Notes: generated by a model from the sequence alone, not told the origin. A stretch of 64,000 bases of DNA from Polaribacter haliotis (GCF_014784055.1 NZ_CP061813.1:3668001-3732000), one strand, 5' to 3'; shown: positions 35,143-45,083, counted from the stretch's first letter. Numbers and translations are program-made.

Positions 35143-37821
35143 TTACTCAACAGTTAAAATTGTTCTTAATCTAATATCGTTGGAAGATGCTCCAATTAAA
35201 ATTCTAAAAGTTCCAGGTTCTACAACACGTTCCATTTTTTTGTTTAGCATTGTTAAGGTTTCTGGTGTAATTTTAAAACTTACATTTTTAGATGCTCCTT
35301 TTTTAAGATGAATTCGTTCAAAACCTTTTAATTCTAAAATAGGTCTTGCTACAGATGCAAACTCGTCTCTAATATAAAATTGAACAACTTCATCTCCATC
35401 AAAATTACCAGTATTTGTTATTTTACAAGTAACAGTTGTAGTTTCTGAAGGGTTTATAGTGTTTTTATCAAGTTGAATATCACTATATGTAAAGTTTGTA
35501 TAACTCAAACCAAAACCAAAAGGAAACAATGGTTTTCCAGTAAGATTTACATAATCGTCTCCTCTTCCTGTAGGTTTGTGATTATAATATAAAGGCACTT
35601 GCGACTCGTGAATTGGAAATGTAACAGGCAATCTTCCAGCAGGATTGTAATCTCCAAAAAGTACATCTGCAACTGCATTTCCACCTTCATCTCCAGGATA
35701 CCAAACATCTACAATTGTAGGAACTTCATGAATCCAATTTTGCATAGTAATTGCACTTCCACCAATTAATAATACAACTGTTGGTGTGCCTGTTTTTGCG
35801 ACAGCTTTAATTAATTCTTCTTGATGCCCAGGTAATGTTAAATAAGCACGATCTCTAAATTCGCCTTCTTCAATTCCTACACAAACTACTGCTACTTCTG
35901 CGTTTTTTGCGATTGAAACTGCATTTGATATTTCTTGTTCCCAAGTATCTTTAATACCAGCATTCCAAAGTAATTTAAACCAAACATTTCCAGTGGTTTC
36001 ATAAAATTCTACTTTAAGATCGTAGGTTTTATCTTTTTGAAATTTGTATGGTTTTGTAATTTGTTGAACGGTTTGTTTTTTCCAATTATCAATAATAAGT
36101 TCGTTGTTAATATATAATCTGTAACCATCATCACCCTTAATACCAATATCTATCGTTCCAGATTCTGGTGCGACTAATTTCCCTGTCCATCTTGCGGAAT
36201 AATAATCGTAATTAATTTTACTTTGATCTGGAGAAAAAAGCGTCCAACGAAAATCAATTTTTTCATCAATTCTAGATAATGCAGGTTCTCCTTCAAGATC
36301 GATATTATTAAAATAATCTGCTTTTAAACCTGGTTTTTTCTCATTATTGTCAAGATGAAATAAATTTTCTTTAGGAACTGCCACAAAATCTTCGGTAATC
36401 ATTTCAGTACCTTTTGCATACTTTACATTTACTGAATTGCCTACTTTGTTTTTAATTCCTTTTAAAATACTAACAGGATTATTTCCTGGGCCAGAGTAAC
36501 CTCCTAAACGTGCAGCATCTGCATCAGGACCAATCACTGCAATAGATTTAATATCTTTTTTAAGTGGAAGTGTTTGGGTTTCATTTTTAAGTAAAACAAT
36601 AGATTCTAAAGCGGCTGTTTTTGCTAAACCTTTATTATTTACAACACTATTATTTTTTTCTAAATCTGTAACACTTACATACGGATTTTCAAATAAACCT
36701 AATTTAAATTTTGCATATAATACACGTCTTACAGCTTCGTTAATGGCTTTTTCGTCTATCATTCCTTTTTCGAAAGCTTCGTAAAAAAGCGGATAATGAT
36801 TGTATGAAGTTTGAAAAATAACATCCAATCCACCTTCAATCGCTTGTTGGGTAGATTCTGCATAATCTTTCGCTGTAAAGTGAAGTACGTTTGCACCTCC
36901 AGTTGCACCAGCATCCGAAATTACAAATCCGCCAAAACCCCAATCTTTTTTAAGTTTTTCATTTAGAACTGCATTATTTGCAGAGGCTTGTGTACCATCA
37001 ATAGAATTATAGGAAGTCATAATAGACCAAGCTTTTCCTTCTTGAACACTGGCTTTAAAAGCAGGATAATAAATTTCTTCTAAAATACGTTCGTTAAAAT
37101 GAATAGGGTAGGAGTCTCGACCTCCATCACCAACATTGGCAACAAAATGTTTTGGTGTGGTAATTACGCCACGTGTTTCGAAAGCAGAGATATAAGAAAC
37201 TGCCATTCTCGAGGTTAAAAAAGGATCTTCTCCATAGGTTTCTTCGACACGTCCCCATCTTACATCTCTTGCGATATTAATTACTGGAGATAAAGTTTGT
37301 CGAATTCCACGCGCTTTTACTTCAATTGCAATTGCAGCAGCAACAGTATCCATTAATTTGGTGTTAAAAGATGCTGCTAAACCAATAGATTGTGGAAAAG
37401 CGGTTGCGTCTTCACGAATTAAACCATGCAGAGCTTCATCGAAAGGAATAATAGGAATGCCAAGTCTTGTTTCATTAATAAAATGTTTTTGCATGTCATT
37501 AATAAGAATTGCGGTTTCTTTTGCAGTTCCTCCACCAGAATAATCTAAAATTTGTTCTGCTCCATTTTCAGATGAACCTTTTGTTGAAACTTGAAAGCCA
37601 AAAATACCATGCTTATATTTTTCTTTTCCTTCAGATAAATCTCCTGGAATCATAAAAAGTTGCCAGAACTTTTCTTCTAAAGTCATTCTTGGTAATAAAT
37701 CTGCAACACGTTCGTCTATGGACGCATCTGGGTTTTTATAAATAAATTTATCTTCTTGATTACAAGAAATAAATAATAAAAATGCTGAAAATACAATTAC
37801 AATTTTCTGGGTTGAATACAT
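35143..37821 (-). CDS. Glycoside hydrolase family 3 lipoprotein with PA14 domain
   Basis: An 892-residue exported lipoprotein (lipobox LLFISC, C20) of the GH3 beta-glucosidase/xylosidase family. The catalytic TIM barrel (about 35-370) has K224-H225 and the nucleophile D303 in GFVISDAG. The second alpha/beta sandwich contains KSIAVIGPDADAARLGGYSG. A PA14 domain is inserted at about 485-620 (GLKADYFNNIDLEGEPALSR..GDDGYRLYINNELIIDNW), followed by the rest of the sandwich and a C-terminal fibronectin-III-like domain. PA14-GH3 enzymes often act on plant or algal beta-glycans. No SusCD pair or other glycosidase is adjacent, so it is not part of a visible utilisation locus. Confidence 0.93.
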   Translation of the reverse strand: MYSTQKIVIVFSAFLLFISCNQEDKFIYKNPDASIDERVADLLPRMTLEEKFWQLFMIPGDLSEGKEKYKHGIFGFQVSTKGSSENGAEQILDYSGGGTAKETAILINDMQKHFINETRLGIPIIPFDEALHGLIREDATAFPQSIGLAASFNTKLMDTVAAAIAIEVKARGIRQTLSPVINIARDVRWGRVEETYGEDPFLTSRMAVSYISAFETRGVITTPKHFVANVGDGGRDSYPIHFNERILEEIYYPAFKASVQEGKAWSIMTSYNSIDGTQASANNAVLNEKLKKDWGFGGFVISDAGATGGANVLHFTAKDYAESTQQAIEGGLDVIFQTSYNHYPLFYEAFEKGMIDEKAINEAVRRVLYAKFKLGLFENPYVSVTDLEKNNSVVNNKGLAKTAALESIVLLKNETQTLPLKKDIKSIAVIGPDADAARLGGYSGPGNNPVSILKGIKNKVGNSVNVKYAKGTEMITEDFVAVPKENLFHLDNNEKKPGLKADYFNNIDLEGEPALSRIDEKIDFRWTLFSPDQSKINYDYYSARWTGKLVAPESGTIDIGIKGDDGYRLYINNELIIDNWKKQTVQQITKPYKFQKDKTYDLKVEFYETTGNVWFKLLWNAGIKDTWEQEISNAVSIAKNAEVAVVCVGIEEGEFRDRAYLTLPGHQEELIKAVAKTGTPTVVLLIGGSAITMQNWIHEVPTIVDVWYPGDEGGNAVADVLFGDYNPAGRLPVTFPIHESQVPLYYNHKPTGRGDDYVNLTGKPLFPFGFGLSYTNFTYSDIQLDKNTINPSETTTVTCKITNTGNFDGDEVVQFYIRDEFASVARPILELKGFERIHLKKGASKNVSFKITPETLTMLNKKMERVVEPGTFRILIGASSNDIRLRTILTVE

Positions 37822-37942
37822 TTTTTATTAATTTTTGGTGGTTGATTTGGTTTTTATGAAATTGATAAAAATGTTATTTCAAATATTTTTAGCAATTGAG
37901 TTCTGCTAATTTATTAGAAATTAAACTAGTAGACAAAAGAAG

Positions 37943-39367
37943 TTAATTAACTATTATAGTAAAAGGTATAGCATATTTTACGCTAACAGGTTTTCCTTTT
38001 TGGTAACCAGGTTTTATTTTTGGTAACCTTCTTATTACATTTATTACTTCATCTACAATTTCTGGATGAGGAGCTTTCACTCTAATATCTTCTGACTTTC
38101 CTTCTTTATTAACTTTAAAATTTATGAGAATTCTTTTTCTACCAGTTGATAAACCAAGTTTTTTAGGTAATTTAGAATCAAAAGTCCTTGCAAAATGACG
38201 TTGCACACCTTTACTAAAACATTTTTTTGCATTTGAAATGCTTTCAGACTTTTCACATCCTGGAAAGATAGGAATAGTTTCTTCGCCGAATTTTTTTAAA
38301 GTTTCTACGATGGTTTTACCATTTTTATAAGTTAAAATAGTTGTAAAATAATTCGCTAAAGTGTTTCTTTTTTCTAAATTTAATTGTGTATTTAGGTATT
38401 CTTTAAAAAGCTTAATAATTTTATTTTCTAAGCTATAGGAGCGAGCATTAGTTTTAATATTAATAGGTTTTCCGTTTTTATCAATTTCAAAATTTAGATA
38501 TAGGTTTTTATTAATTCTGTTTAATCCAGAATTTCCAATATATTTTGCCTCTAATCTTTCTGTTATAAATTTTGTGAATTCGTTTGTTGAGCTTGCCTTA
38601 TTATTTGAAATTTCATCAGCATTTAAAAAAATATTTTTATTATTTGTGGATGGATAAAAGGTATAATTATAGACAGTTGGTTTTCCATTTATTTTGGCAG
38701 GACTATTAAAAAGAGGAAAGTTACTTGTAACTCCTGAGAATAAATCTAAATTTTCACCTTTTAAAAGAATTAGCTTTCCTTTTTTATTAACTCTTAATTT
38801 TGCCTTTAAACTTTTCGTTTTCTTTTTAGCAATATTAACAGCGGAAGAGTCTAAATTTCTATTAAAAAAGTTCTTTATTTCTAAATTTATACAGCTTTTT
38901 ATGTCTTTATAATATTCCAAATCTGTACAAGGCTCACAAACAGGAAGTGTTTCTTCAATAATAATGGAGCTACAATAAATAATATTTTCGTATTGAACTG
39001 TACTTGCAATAATTTGAAACGAATATCTTTTTTTGGTATCTAAAGCTCCTAAATTTAATTTTTCTATTGGAAAATCTAAAAGTGCTTTTTTAATAGTATT
39101 GCTAAGTTCTTTATTTACTTTAAAACTAGTACTTATATCATAAGGTTCGCCTAATGTATTCACATAAAAAAATACATTAAGAGTATATGTTGCTTTAGGG
39201 TACTTAATATTTTTAAGTAATCTAAAAGGAATTGCATTTTTAAAATGAAGAGATAATTCGTTTTTCGGATTAGGATTAGAATTTTTTAAATAGTCGAAAT
39301 TATTTTTTTGAGAAAAACCTTCAATTGAAAGTAATAATAATACAATAAGTGTCAGTTTTATTTTCAT
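37943..39367 (-). CDS. Exported protein with several TonB-C-like modules
   Basis: A 474-residue protein with a signal peptide (MKIKLTLIVLLLLSIEGFS) and no other membrane segment. The C-terminal part resembles the TonB C-terminal domain of Bacteroidota: IPIFPGCEKSESISNAKKCFSKGVQRHFARTFDSK then RILINFKVNKEGKSEDIRVKAPHPEIVDEVINVIRRLP. Weaker copies of the strand-plus-NKNGKP unit occur at about 60-125, 150-210 and 265-330. It lacks the usual N-terminal anchor and periplasmic proline linker of a real TonB, so energy transduction is doubtful. It lies 12 bp after the aspartoacylase-like gene on the same strand. Confidence 0.72.
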   Translation of the reverse strand: MKIKLTLIVLLLLSIEGFSQKNNFDYLKNSNPNPKNELSLHFKNAIPFRLLKNIKYPKATYTLNVFFYVNTLGEPYDISTSFKVNKELSNTIKKALLDFPIEKLNLGALDTKKRYSFQIIASTVQYENIIYCSSIIIEETLPVCEPCTDLEYYKDIKSCINLEIKNFFNRNLDSSAVNIAKKKTKSLKAKLRVNKKGKLILLKGENLDLFSGVTSNFPLFNSPAKINGKPTVYNYTFYPSTNNKNIFLNADEISNNKASSTNEFTKFITERLEAKYIGNSGLNRINKNLYLNFEIDKNGKPINIKTNARSYSLENKIIKLFKEYLNTQLNLEKRNTLANYFTTILTYKNGKTIVETLKKFGEETIPIFPGCEKSESISNAKKCFSKGVQRHFARTFDSKLPKKLGLSTGRKRILINFKVNKEGKSEDIRVKAPHPEIVDEVINVIRRLPKIKPGYQKGKPVSVKYAIPFTIIVN

Positions 39368-39379
39368 TGCTAATAATTT

Positions 39380-40330
39380 TTATTCTTCTAAGCTAATATG
39401 AAACAAAGCATCTCCTTTATTTACAATTGGAGTTTGGTTTACACAGAAAATATGACAATTATCTGGTGCGTAAATTTTCTTTTTAAATTCCCCAAAAGGA
39501 TCCTGTATAACACCTAAAACTTCTTTCTTTTTAACAAATGCACCATTTCTTACTCTAATTTGGAACATTCCAGAGTGTTGTGCTCTTAACCATTTTGCTT
39601 TTTTCACATAAACAGGTGTCGCTTTTACACTTAATTCTCCTTCTATTAAACCTAAACGAATTAAAACATTTTTAGTTCCATTTACACCTTCGTTTATTAC
39701 TGTTGGGTTTAATTCCTTTGATTTCCCTCCTTCAAAAAGTAAAATAGTTTTATCCATTTTGTTTAAAGTATCTCTTAAAGATTTTGCAATATTATTCGAA
39801 AAAACAATCATTGGAGGGTTAAAAACTTTGGCTAATTCCAAAGCTTTTTCATCATCTTTACTACAACGAATTTGCGAAATATTATCACGCTCACCACCAC
39901 CTGTATGAAAATCTATTACATAATCTACATGTGGTGCAATTTCTTTGGTAAATTGATATGCAAATTGACTTGCCAAAGAACCAGATGCAGAGCCTGGGAA
40001 CATTCTGTTTAAATCTCGACCATCAGGAAATTCTCTAGTCTGAATTAAATATCCGAAGATATTAAAAACAGGAATACAAATAATTGTTCCGTTTTTTGGC
40101 TTGTTAATTTTTTGATTTATAATTTCTCTAATGATGCCAACTCCATTGGTTTCATCTCCATGAATTCCTGCTAATAATAAAACGACAGGGCCCGGATTTG
40201 TAGATCGTTCTATAATTACAGGAACATTTACAGTAGTTCTTGTATGTAATTTTGCTACTTTTAAATCTAAAACAGTACGTTCTCCTTCAGGAATTTCTTT
40301 TCCTAAAAGAATAAAAGGTTTACTCGACAT
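39380..40330 (-). CDS. Succinylglutamate desuccinylase/aspartoacylase family protein
   Basis: A 316-residue zinc carboxypeptidase-like hydrolase. The zinc site begins with H57 and E60 in [13 protein letters not shown], with a further ligand in [14 protein letters not shown], and R-D-L-N in [13 protein letters not shown] binds the substrate carboxylate. The C-terminal part is a small beta domain. It overlaps rimK by 11 bp and forms an operon with it and the protease-like gene. The group found beside rimK may remove or trim glutamate or N-acyl-amino acids; this is inference from context. Confidence 0.88.
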   Translation of the reverse strand: MSSKPFILLGKEIPEGERTVLDLKVAKLHTRTTVNVPVIIERSTNPGPVVLLLAGIHGDETNGVGIIREIINQKINKPKNGTIICIPVFNIFGYLIQTREFPDGRDLNRMFPGSASGSLASQFAYQFTKEIAPHVDYVIDFHTGGGERDNISQIRCSKDDEKALELAKVFNPPMIVFSNNIAKSLRDTLNKMDKTILLFEGGKSKELNPTVINEGVNGTKNVLIRLGLIEGELSVKATPVYVKKAKWLRAQHSGMFQIRVRNGAFVKKKEVLGVIQDPFGEFKKKIYAPDNCHIFCVNQTPIVNKGDALFHISLEE

Positions 40331-41195
40331 GAATCTCTAAATATCTAATAATTTCTTTGGCAATATTTTTACCTGTTGCAATTTCTATGCCTTCTAATCC
40401 AGGCGAAGAGTTTACTTCTAATACTAATGGTCCTTTAGAAGATTGTAACATATCTACACCAGCAACTCCTAAACCTAATGCTTTGGTTGCTTTTAAAGCT
40501 GTTTTTTCTTCTTCGTCTGTTAATTCTATTACAGTTGCATTTCCACCTCTATGAAGATTAGAACGGAATTCCCCTTCTTTTCCTTGACGTTTCATTGCTC
40601 CAATTACTTTTCCATCAACCACAAAAGCTCTAATGTCTGCACCACCAGCTTCTTTTATAAATTGTTGTGCGATAACTCTTGCTCCTAATCCGTTAAAAGC
40701 TTCTAAAACTGAAGTTGCAGCATTTTTTGTTTCTGCTAGAACAACTCCTAAACCTTGTGTGCCTTCTAATAATTTTAAAACTAATGGAGCACCACCAACC
40801 GATTCTACTACATGTTCTACGTCTTTTGTGTAATTTGTAAAAACTGTTTTTGGTAAACCAACACCAGCTCTAGCTAAAATTTGTAAACTACTTAATTTAT
40901 CTCTAGATCTTGTTAATGCTTGTGAAGAAACAGATGTAAAAACCTTCATCATTTCAAACTGACGAATTACTGCAGTTCCATAAAATGTTACAGAAGCTCC
41001 AATACGTGGAATAATTGCATCGATATTTGTTATATACTCTCCTTTATAATGAATTTTTGGAGATTTTTTTTCGATTTCTATATTGCATTTTAAATGATCT
41101 ACCACCATTACTTCATGTCCGCGTTTTTCTGCAGCTTCTACTAATCTACTTGTAGAGTACAATTTCGGATTTCTCGATAAAATTACAATTCTCAT
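40320..41195 (-). CDS. rimK: RimK-type ATP-grasp alpha-L-glutamate ligase
   Basis: A 291-residue ATP-grasp enzyme. In E. coli, RimK adds glutamates to the C-terminus of ribosomal protein S6 and can make poly-alpha-glutamate. The sequence follows RimK closely: start [48 protein letters not shown]-like [33 protein letters not shown], and [14 protein letters not shown]. It overlaps the upstream protease-like gene by 4 bp (ATGA) and the downstream hydrolase by 11 bp. The target in this organism may be S6 or another protein. Confidence 0.92.
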   Translation of the reverse strand: MRIVILSRNPKLYSTSRLVEAAEKRGHEVMVVDHLKCNIEIEKKSPKIHYKGEYITNIDAIIPRIGASVTFYGTAVIRQFEMMKVFTSVSSQALTRSRDKLSSLQILARAGVGLPKTVFTNYTKDVEHVVESVGGAPLVLKLLEGTQGLGVVLAETKNAATSVLEAFNGLGARVIAQQFIKEAGGADIRAFVVDGKVIGAMKRQGKEGEFRSNLHRGGNATVIELTDEEEKTALKATKALGLGVAGVDMLQSSKGPLVLEVNSSPGLEGIEIATGKNIAKEIIRYLEIHVE

Positions 41196-41632
41196 TTGTT
41201 TTTGTTTTTTAATTTGTGTGATAAATCTTTCTTAGCAGTATCTATCACAAATTTTTTATTTAAAAATTTTCTTCCAAGTAAAATAGGAAATTTCATGTCT
41301 TTACGCTCACTTAAAGTCAAGTAAATGGGATACGTTTTATTAAAAATTACAATTTCTGTAAGAACCATAAAACGCATTTCAGAAATTCCATTTGAACTTT
41401 TTACAATTTTAGAGGCATAATTTTTAAACTTAAATTCTTTATTATTATAAAATGGATGTTCTGGATCTAAAAGTGTAAATTGTATAAAAGGTTGACTATT
41501 TATAGAGATTTCCTTAATATTAGAACAATGTATGGAAGATGTATACGCACCAGAATCTACTTTCAAATCAATTTCTGAAAGTGATAATTCAGGAAAATCT
41601 GCCTTGTCTGAACGACCAATCGTAATTTTCAT
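41192..41632 (-). CDS. Retropepsin-like protease of the RimK-associated (RimB-like) family
   Basis: A 146-residue protein with the retropepsin-like active-site pattern [16 protein letters not shown], where D26 is the predicted catalytic aspartate (family consensus D-T/S-G-A). A second element [17 protein letters not shown] matches the flap/after-flap region. Such proteins are coded next to RimK-type ligases and, in Pseudomonas, one removes S6 modifications. It is the first gene of a three-gene operon. It has no signal peptide, so it acts in the cytoplasm. Confidence 0.85.
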   Translation of the reverse strand: MKITIGRSDKADFPELSLSEIDLKVDSGAYTSSIHCSNIKEISINSQPFIQFTLLDPEHPFYNNKEFKFKNYASKIVKSSNGISEMRFMVLTEIVIFNKTYPIYLTLSERKDMKFPILLGRKFLNKKFVIDTAKKDLSHKLKNKNK

Positions 41633-41652
41633 TTAAAAACTTTAATAGAATA

Positions 41653-41660
41653 CAAAACTA
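41653..41660 (-). promoter_or_regulatory. -7 promoter box TAGTTTTG
   Basis: A perfect TAnnTTTG box on the minus strand, 20 bp upstream of the retropepsin-like gene that starts the rimK operon. No -33 TTG at 17-23 bp. Confidence 0.42.
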
Positions 41661-41776
41661 ATGATAGTTATTTTAATTATTAGTTAAATGAAATAATTTC
41701 TTACATTTTAAGTTAAAATAGTCTTTATTTAAAAGAGGGCATGATTTTTTCTCATATTTATGAAATAAATAATATA

Positions 41777-41784
41777 TATATTTG
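41777..41784 (+). promoter_or_regulatory. -7 promoter box TATATTTG
   Basis: A perfect TAnnTTTG box on the plus strand, 22 bp upstream of the small lipoprotein gene. No TTG at the usual distance, but the area is AT-rich. Confidence 0.42.
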
Positions 41785-41806
41785 ATTAATATTAAAATTT
41801 GAAATT

Positions 41807-42295
41807 ATGAAAAACGTTAAAATAATTTTTCTACTTTTTGTTGCAACATTCATAACTTCTTGTAGTTCTTCTGATGATGATAATTTAATATCAAACCTAA
41901 CAGTTTCTGGAACTATAGACACAAACGCATTAATAAGTCTTAATGGAAACGATGCTACAGCATTGGTTTTTTTTAATGGTAAACCTGCTGCAACTTTTGT
42001 AACTGAAGCAGGAGTTGGAGATGAAGTTTCTTATAAAATTAATAGTTCTTCCGCCAATGTGGAAATTGTAATTATTGATTTTTTCTATACTTCTGGAAAT
42101 AGAGAATTTTGGACAAATGGAATAGAAATTTTTGTTGATACAAAATCTACACCAACAGTTGCGGCTTTAAAAGTTAAAAGCGGAGTTGCAGGAGATGAAG
42201 TAAAATTTGGTTTTACTTTTGCTCTTAAAACAAACGGAGTATTAGATTTAAATACTACTTATATTGTAGATCCAAAGATTAAAATTAGATCATAA
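41807..42295 (+). CDS. Small lipoprotein of unknown function
   Basis: A 162-residue exported lipoprotein I do not recognise. The signal ends in the lipobox ITSCSSSDDD with C19 as lipid site; the acidic SSDDD after the cysteine fits a surface or outer-membrane lipoprotein export signal of Bacteroidota. The body is beta-rich, about 130 residues. It is 11 bp upstream of the cyclase gene on the same strand, so the two are probably co-transcribed, and it could be a sensor or partner for the cyclase periplasmic part; that is inference. Confidence 0.7.
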   Translation: MKNVKIIFLLFVATFITSCSSSDDDNLISNLTVSGTIDTNALISLNGNDATALVFFNGKPAATFVTEAGVGDEVSYKINSSSANVEIVIIDFFYTSGNREFWTNGIEIFVDTKSTPTVAALKVKSGVAGDEVKFGFTFALKTNGVLDLNTTYIVDPKIKIRS

Positions 42296-42306
42296 AATAA
42301 TTATTA

Positions 42307-44181
42307 GTGAGAAATAAAATTTTTATAAAAAAAATACATCATTTAAAAACCTATTTAATAGTAGGTTTTTTTTGTATGTTTTATGGAACTATTTTTTCTC
42401 AAAACCAAAAAATAAGTGACAGTTTAAAAATAGAATTAAAAGAGAACAGTTACACCAAAATAGAAAAACTAAAAATTTTAGAAGACATTGCTTTTGAAGA
42501 AACAAATGCCGAAGAAATAATAATTTATAGTAATTTACTCATAAAAAATGCAAAAGAAATAGATTCCATAAGACTGGAATATTCTGGTTATTTTCAATTA
42601 GGAAATGCCTATAGATTAAAAAGTGATTTAAAACAAGCCCTAGAAAATTATTTTGTAGCTCTAAAAATTACTGTAGATATGCAAGCTATTCCTAAACAAG
42701 CAAAAGTTAAAATAGCGATTGCAGATGCATATTCTATAATGGGAGATAGTAAAAATGCTGTAAGTTATTATAGAAATAGTATCAATTTACTTAAAAATGA
42801 GAAAGAAGAATTTAGAATCGATTTAGCTTCTGCTCAATTAAATTTAGGTGACGAATATTTTAATCAGCAAAAATTAGATTCTGCTTTGTTTTATTTTAAT
42901 GAATCTGGAAAACTTTTTAAAGCTGCAGATTATAAAATTGGCGAAGCTTATAACTTAGGGAATGTTGGTTTGGTTTATGCCGAAAAAGGTCAACATACAA
43001 AGGCCGAGAAAAACCTTAATGAAGCTATAAAGGTTTTAACGGAAAATGAAGATTATTATCCAATTTGTGTTTATTTAAATGCAATAGCAGATATTTATTA
43101 TGATAAAAATGAAGTAAGAAAAGCATTACAATTTGCTAATAGAAGTTTAAAATTAGCAAAAGAATATGGTTTAAAAGAACAGATTAGAGATGGTTATTTA
43201 AAACTTTCTACTATTTATGAAAAGATTGGCCAGTATAAAAATTCTTTTAAATTGTATAAAAAACATATTTCCTATAGAGATAGTGTAAATAATATTACTG
43301 TTGTCCAGGAAGTTGCGAATGCAAAAACAAAATACGAAATTACTTTAGCGAAAGAAAAAGCAAAGTTTCAATTAGAGAAAAAACAAACGGAGGTAGATTT
43401 ATTAAATCAAGAAAAGAAAACACAAAATAGTATTGCTACTGCTATTGGTTTGGCGCTTTTACTAATTATATTATTAGCTTTTTCTCTATATAAGAGAAAT
43501 AAATATGTAGTAAAAACAGGTAAAATTATTCAAGAAGAAAAAAACAGATCGGATATTTTATTGCGCAATATTTTACCTGCAGAAACTGCAAAAGAGTTAA
43601 AAGAAAAAGGAAGTGTAAAAGCGAAAAAATTCGACTGTGTTTCTGTAATGTTTACAGATTTTAAAGGATTTACAGAGTTTTCTGAAAGCTTATCTCCAGA
43701 AGAATTGGTAAAAAGTATCGATTTCTACTTTTCTAAATTTGATGAAATTATTGAAAAATATGGTTTAGAAAAAATAAAAACTGTTGGAGATGCCTATATG
43801 TGTGCAGGAGGATTGCCTTTTCCAAGTGAAATTCATCCATATAAAATTGCATTAGCGGCATTAGAAATTATAGATTTTGTAAAAGAAACCAATAATATAA
43901 ACGATAAAAAAACAGCTTTAGAAATTCGTGTTGGAATAAATACAGGATCTGTAGTGGCTGGAGTTGTTGGTACTAAAAAGTTTGCTTACGATATTTGGGG
44001 AGACACTGTAAATTTGGCAAGTAGAATGGAAAGTTCTGGTGAGGTTGGCCGAATTAATATTAGTGAAAGTACTTATAATATATTGTCGAAATATAAAGAA
44101 TTAAAATTCGAGTTTAGAGGTAAAATTGAAGTGAAAGGAAAAGGGAAAGTAAAAATGTACTTTGTAGATAAAATTTCTTAA
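42307..44181 (+). CDS. TPR-containing class III adenylate cyclase, membrane-anchored
   Basis: A 624-residue protein beginning at GTG. A signal or anchor (YLIVGFFCMFYGTIFSQ) leads to about seven TPR repeats (about 60-340), a coiled coil (about 345-375), one membrane helix (SIATAIGLALLLIILLAFSLY, about 378-398), and a cytoplasmic class III cyclase domain (about 435-624). Metal-binding aspartates are D451 (VMFTDFKGF) and D495 (TVGDAYM). The lysine in EKIKTVGD and D562 in YDIWGD are the adenine-specifying pair, so cAMP is the predicted product. TPRs face the periplasm by this topology, which would sense a protein or peptide. The gene overlaps a convergent deaminase gene by 4 bp. Confidence 0.9.
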   Translation: MRNKIFIKKIHHLKTYLIVGFFCMFYGTIFSQNQKISDSLKIELKENSYTKIEKLKILEDIAFEETNAEEIIIYSNLLIKNAKEIDSIRLEYSGYFQLGNAYRLKSDLKQALENYFVALKITVDMQAIPKQAKVKIAIADAYSIMGDSKNAVSYYRNSINLLKNEKEEFRIDLASAQLNLGDEYFNQQKLDSALFYFNESGKLFKAADYKIGEAYNLGNVGLVYAEKGQHTKAEKNLNEAIKVLTENEDYYPICVYLNAIADIYYDKNEVRKALQFANRSLKLAKEYGLKEQIRDGYLKLSTIYEKIGQYKNSFKLYKKHISYRDSVNNITVVQEVANAKTKYEITLAKEKAKFQLEKKQTEVDLLNQEKKTQNSIATAIGLALLLIILLAFSLYKRNKYVVKTGKIIQEEKNRSDILLRNILPAETAKELKEKGSVKAKKFDCVSVMFTDFKGFTEFSESLSPEELVKSIDFYFSKFDEIIEKYGLEKIKTVGDAYMCAGGLPFPSEIHPYKIALAALEIIDFVKETNNINDKKTALEIRVGINTGSVVAGVVGTKKFAYDIWGDTVNLASRMESSGEVGRINISESTYNILSKYKELKFEFRGKIEVKGKGKVKMYFVDKIS

Positions 44182-45083
44182 AAACCATTTTTTCTGATGA
44201 TTTCCAACTCATCAAAAGTAAAAATATTATTGCTATAAAGGGCATGTAATTCGTCTGAAACTGTTGCGTTAAAAAGTATTAAATCGTCTGTATTTACTGT
44301 TAATTTTATGCCTTTATCAAATAACTTTCTAATAGGATGATTTTTAATATTAGAGACAGCTCCCAAAGAAATATTACTAGTCGGACAAATATTTAAACGA
44401 ATATTTCTTTCCAAAATCAAATCCATTGTTTTTTCTGATTGCACAGCATTTATTCCATGTTGTAACTCATCTGGGTTTAATAAATTTATGGTTTCTTCAA
44501 TAGATTTATAATTAGTAAATTCCCCAATATGAGCTTTTGTTTTTAGCTTATTTTTTTTGGCAATTTCAAATATTTCTTTAAATGGTCTCAAATTTTTATT
44601 AGCCTCTTTTCCATAAATATCAATACCGCTAAAAATGCCACTATTTATACATCTTTCTGTGTATAGAAAGACTTTGTCTATTGGTAAATCTTTGTTAATT
44701 CCAATATCTGGTTTAAAATCTATTTGAGATTTATATTTTTTTATTATTCTTTTTATTTCTTCAATTACATTATCTATAGAATCATCAAAAAAACGTGCTA
44801 AATTAACATCTACACTTGCTTCTAGAAGTGTAATATTATCTTCTATAGAGCTTTCTACTGCAATTTCCATAAAATTAACAACATCTTCTTTAGTAAGCAT
44901 TATAAGATTCAAATGCCCATAAATAAAGTCAATCATTGCAGGTAAACCATCAAAATTTTTAGGAAAAGAAATCCTAGATTTTGGGTATTTTTCTAATATT
45001 TTTTTTTGAGAACCTCCTAAATGAAAATGATTATGAACATCTGCTTTTGGCAATTTTAAAAAAGAGTCTTTTGTGTAGTTCAT
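44178..45083 (-). CDS. Adenosine deaminase-like protein (amidohydrolase)
   Basis: A 301-residue TIM-barrel amidohydrolase. Metal and catalytic elements are in order: H17 and H19 (ADVHNHFHLGG), H and E in KAHIGEF, H in LQHGIN, and D-D in LTVNTDDL. These are the adenosine/adenine deaminase signatures. It is about 30 residues shorter than typical enzymes: it stops right after the helix DELEIIRKNGF, where others continue with a last helix. Its stop overlaps the 3' end of the convergent cyclase by 4 bp. It is 12 bp downstream of an FAD oxidoreductase gene. The substrate (adenosine, adenine or a related base) is uncertain. Confidence 0.82.
   Translation of the reverse strand: MNYTKDSFLKLPKADVHNHFHLGGSQKKILEKYPKSRISFPKNFDGLPAMIDFIYGHLNLIMLTKEDVVNFMEIAVESSIEDNITLLEASVDVNLARFFDDSIDNVIEEIKRIIKKYKSQIDFKPDIGINKDLPIDKVFLYTERCINSGIFSGIDIYGKEANKNLRPFKEIFEIAKKNKLKTKAHIGEFTNYKSIEETINLLNPDELQHGINAVQSEKTMDLILERNIRLNICPTSNISLGAVSNIKNHPIRKLFDKGIKLTVNTDDLILFNATVSDELHALYSNNIFTFDELEIIRKNGF

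Noticed and set aside
35143..37821. A polysaccharide utilisation locus around the GH3 gene
   Set aside because: No SusC/SusD pair, sulfatase or second glycosidase is adjacent; the nearest TonB receptor is about 10 kb away and is paired with DUF4249.
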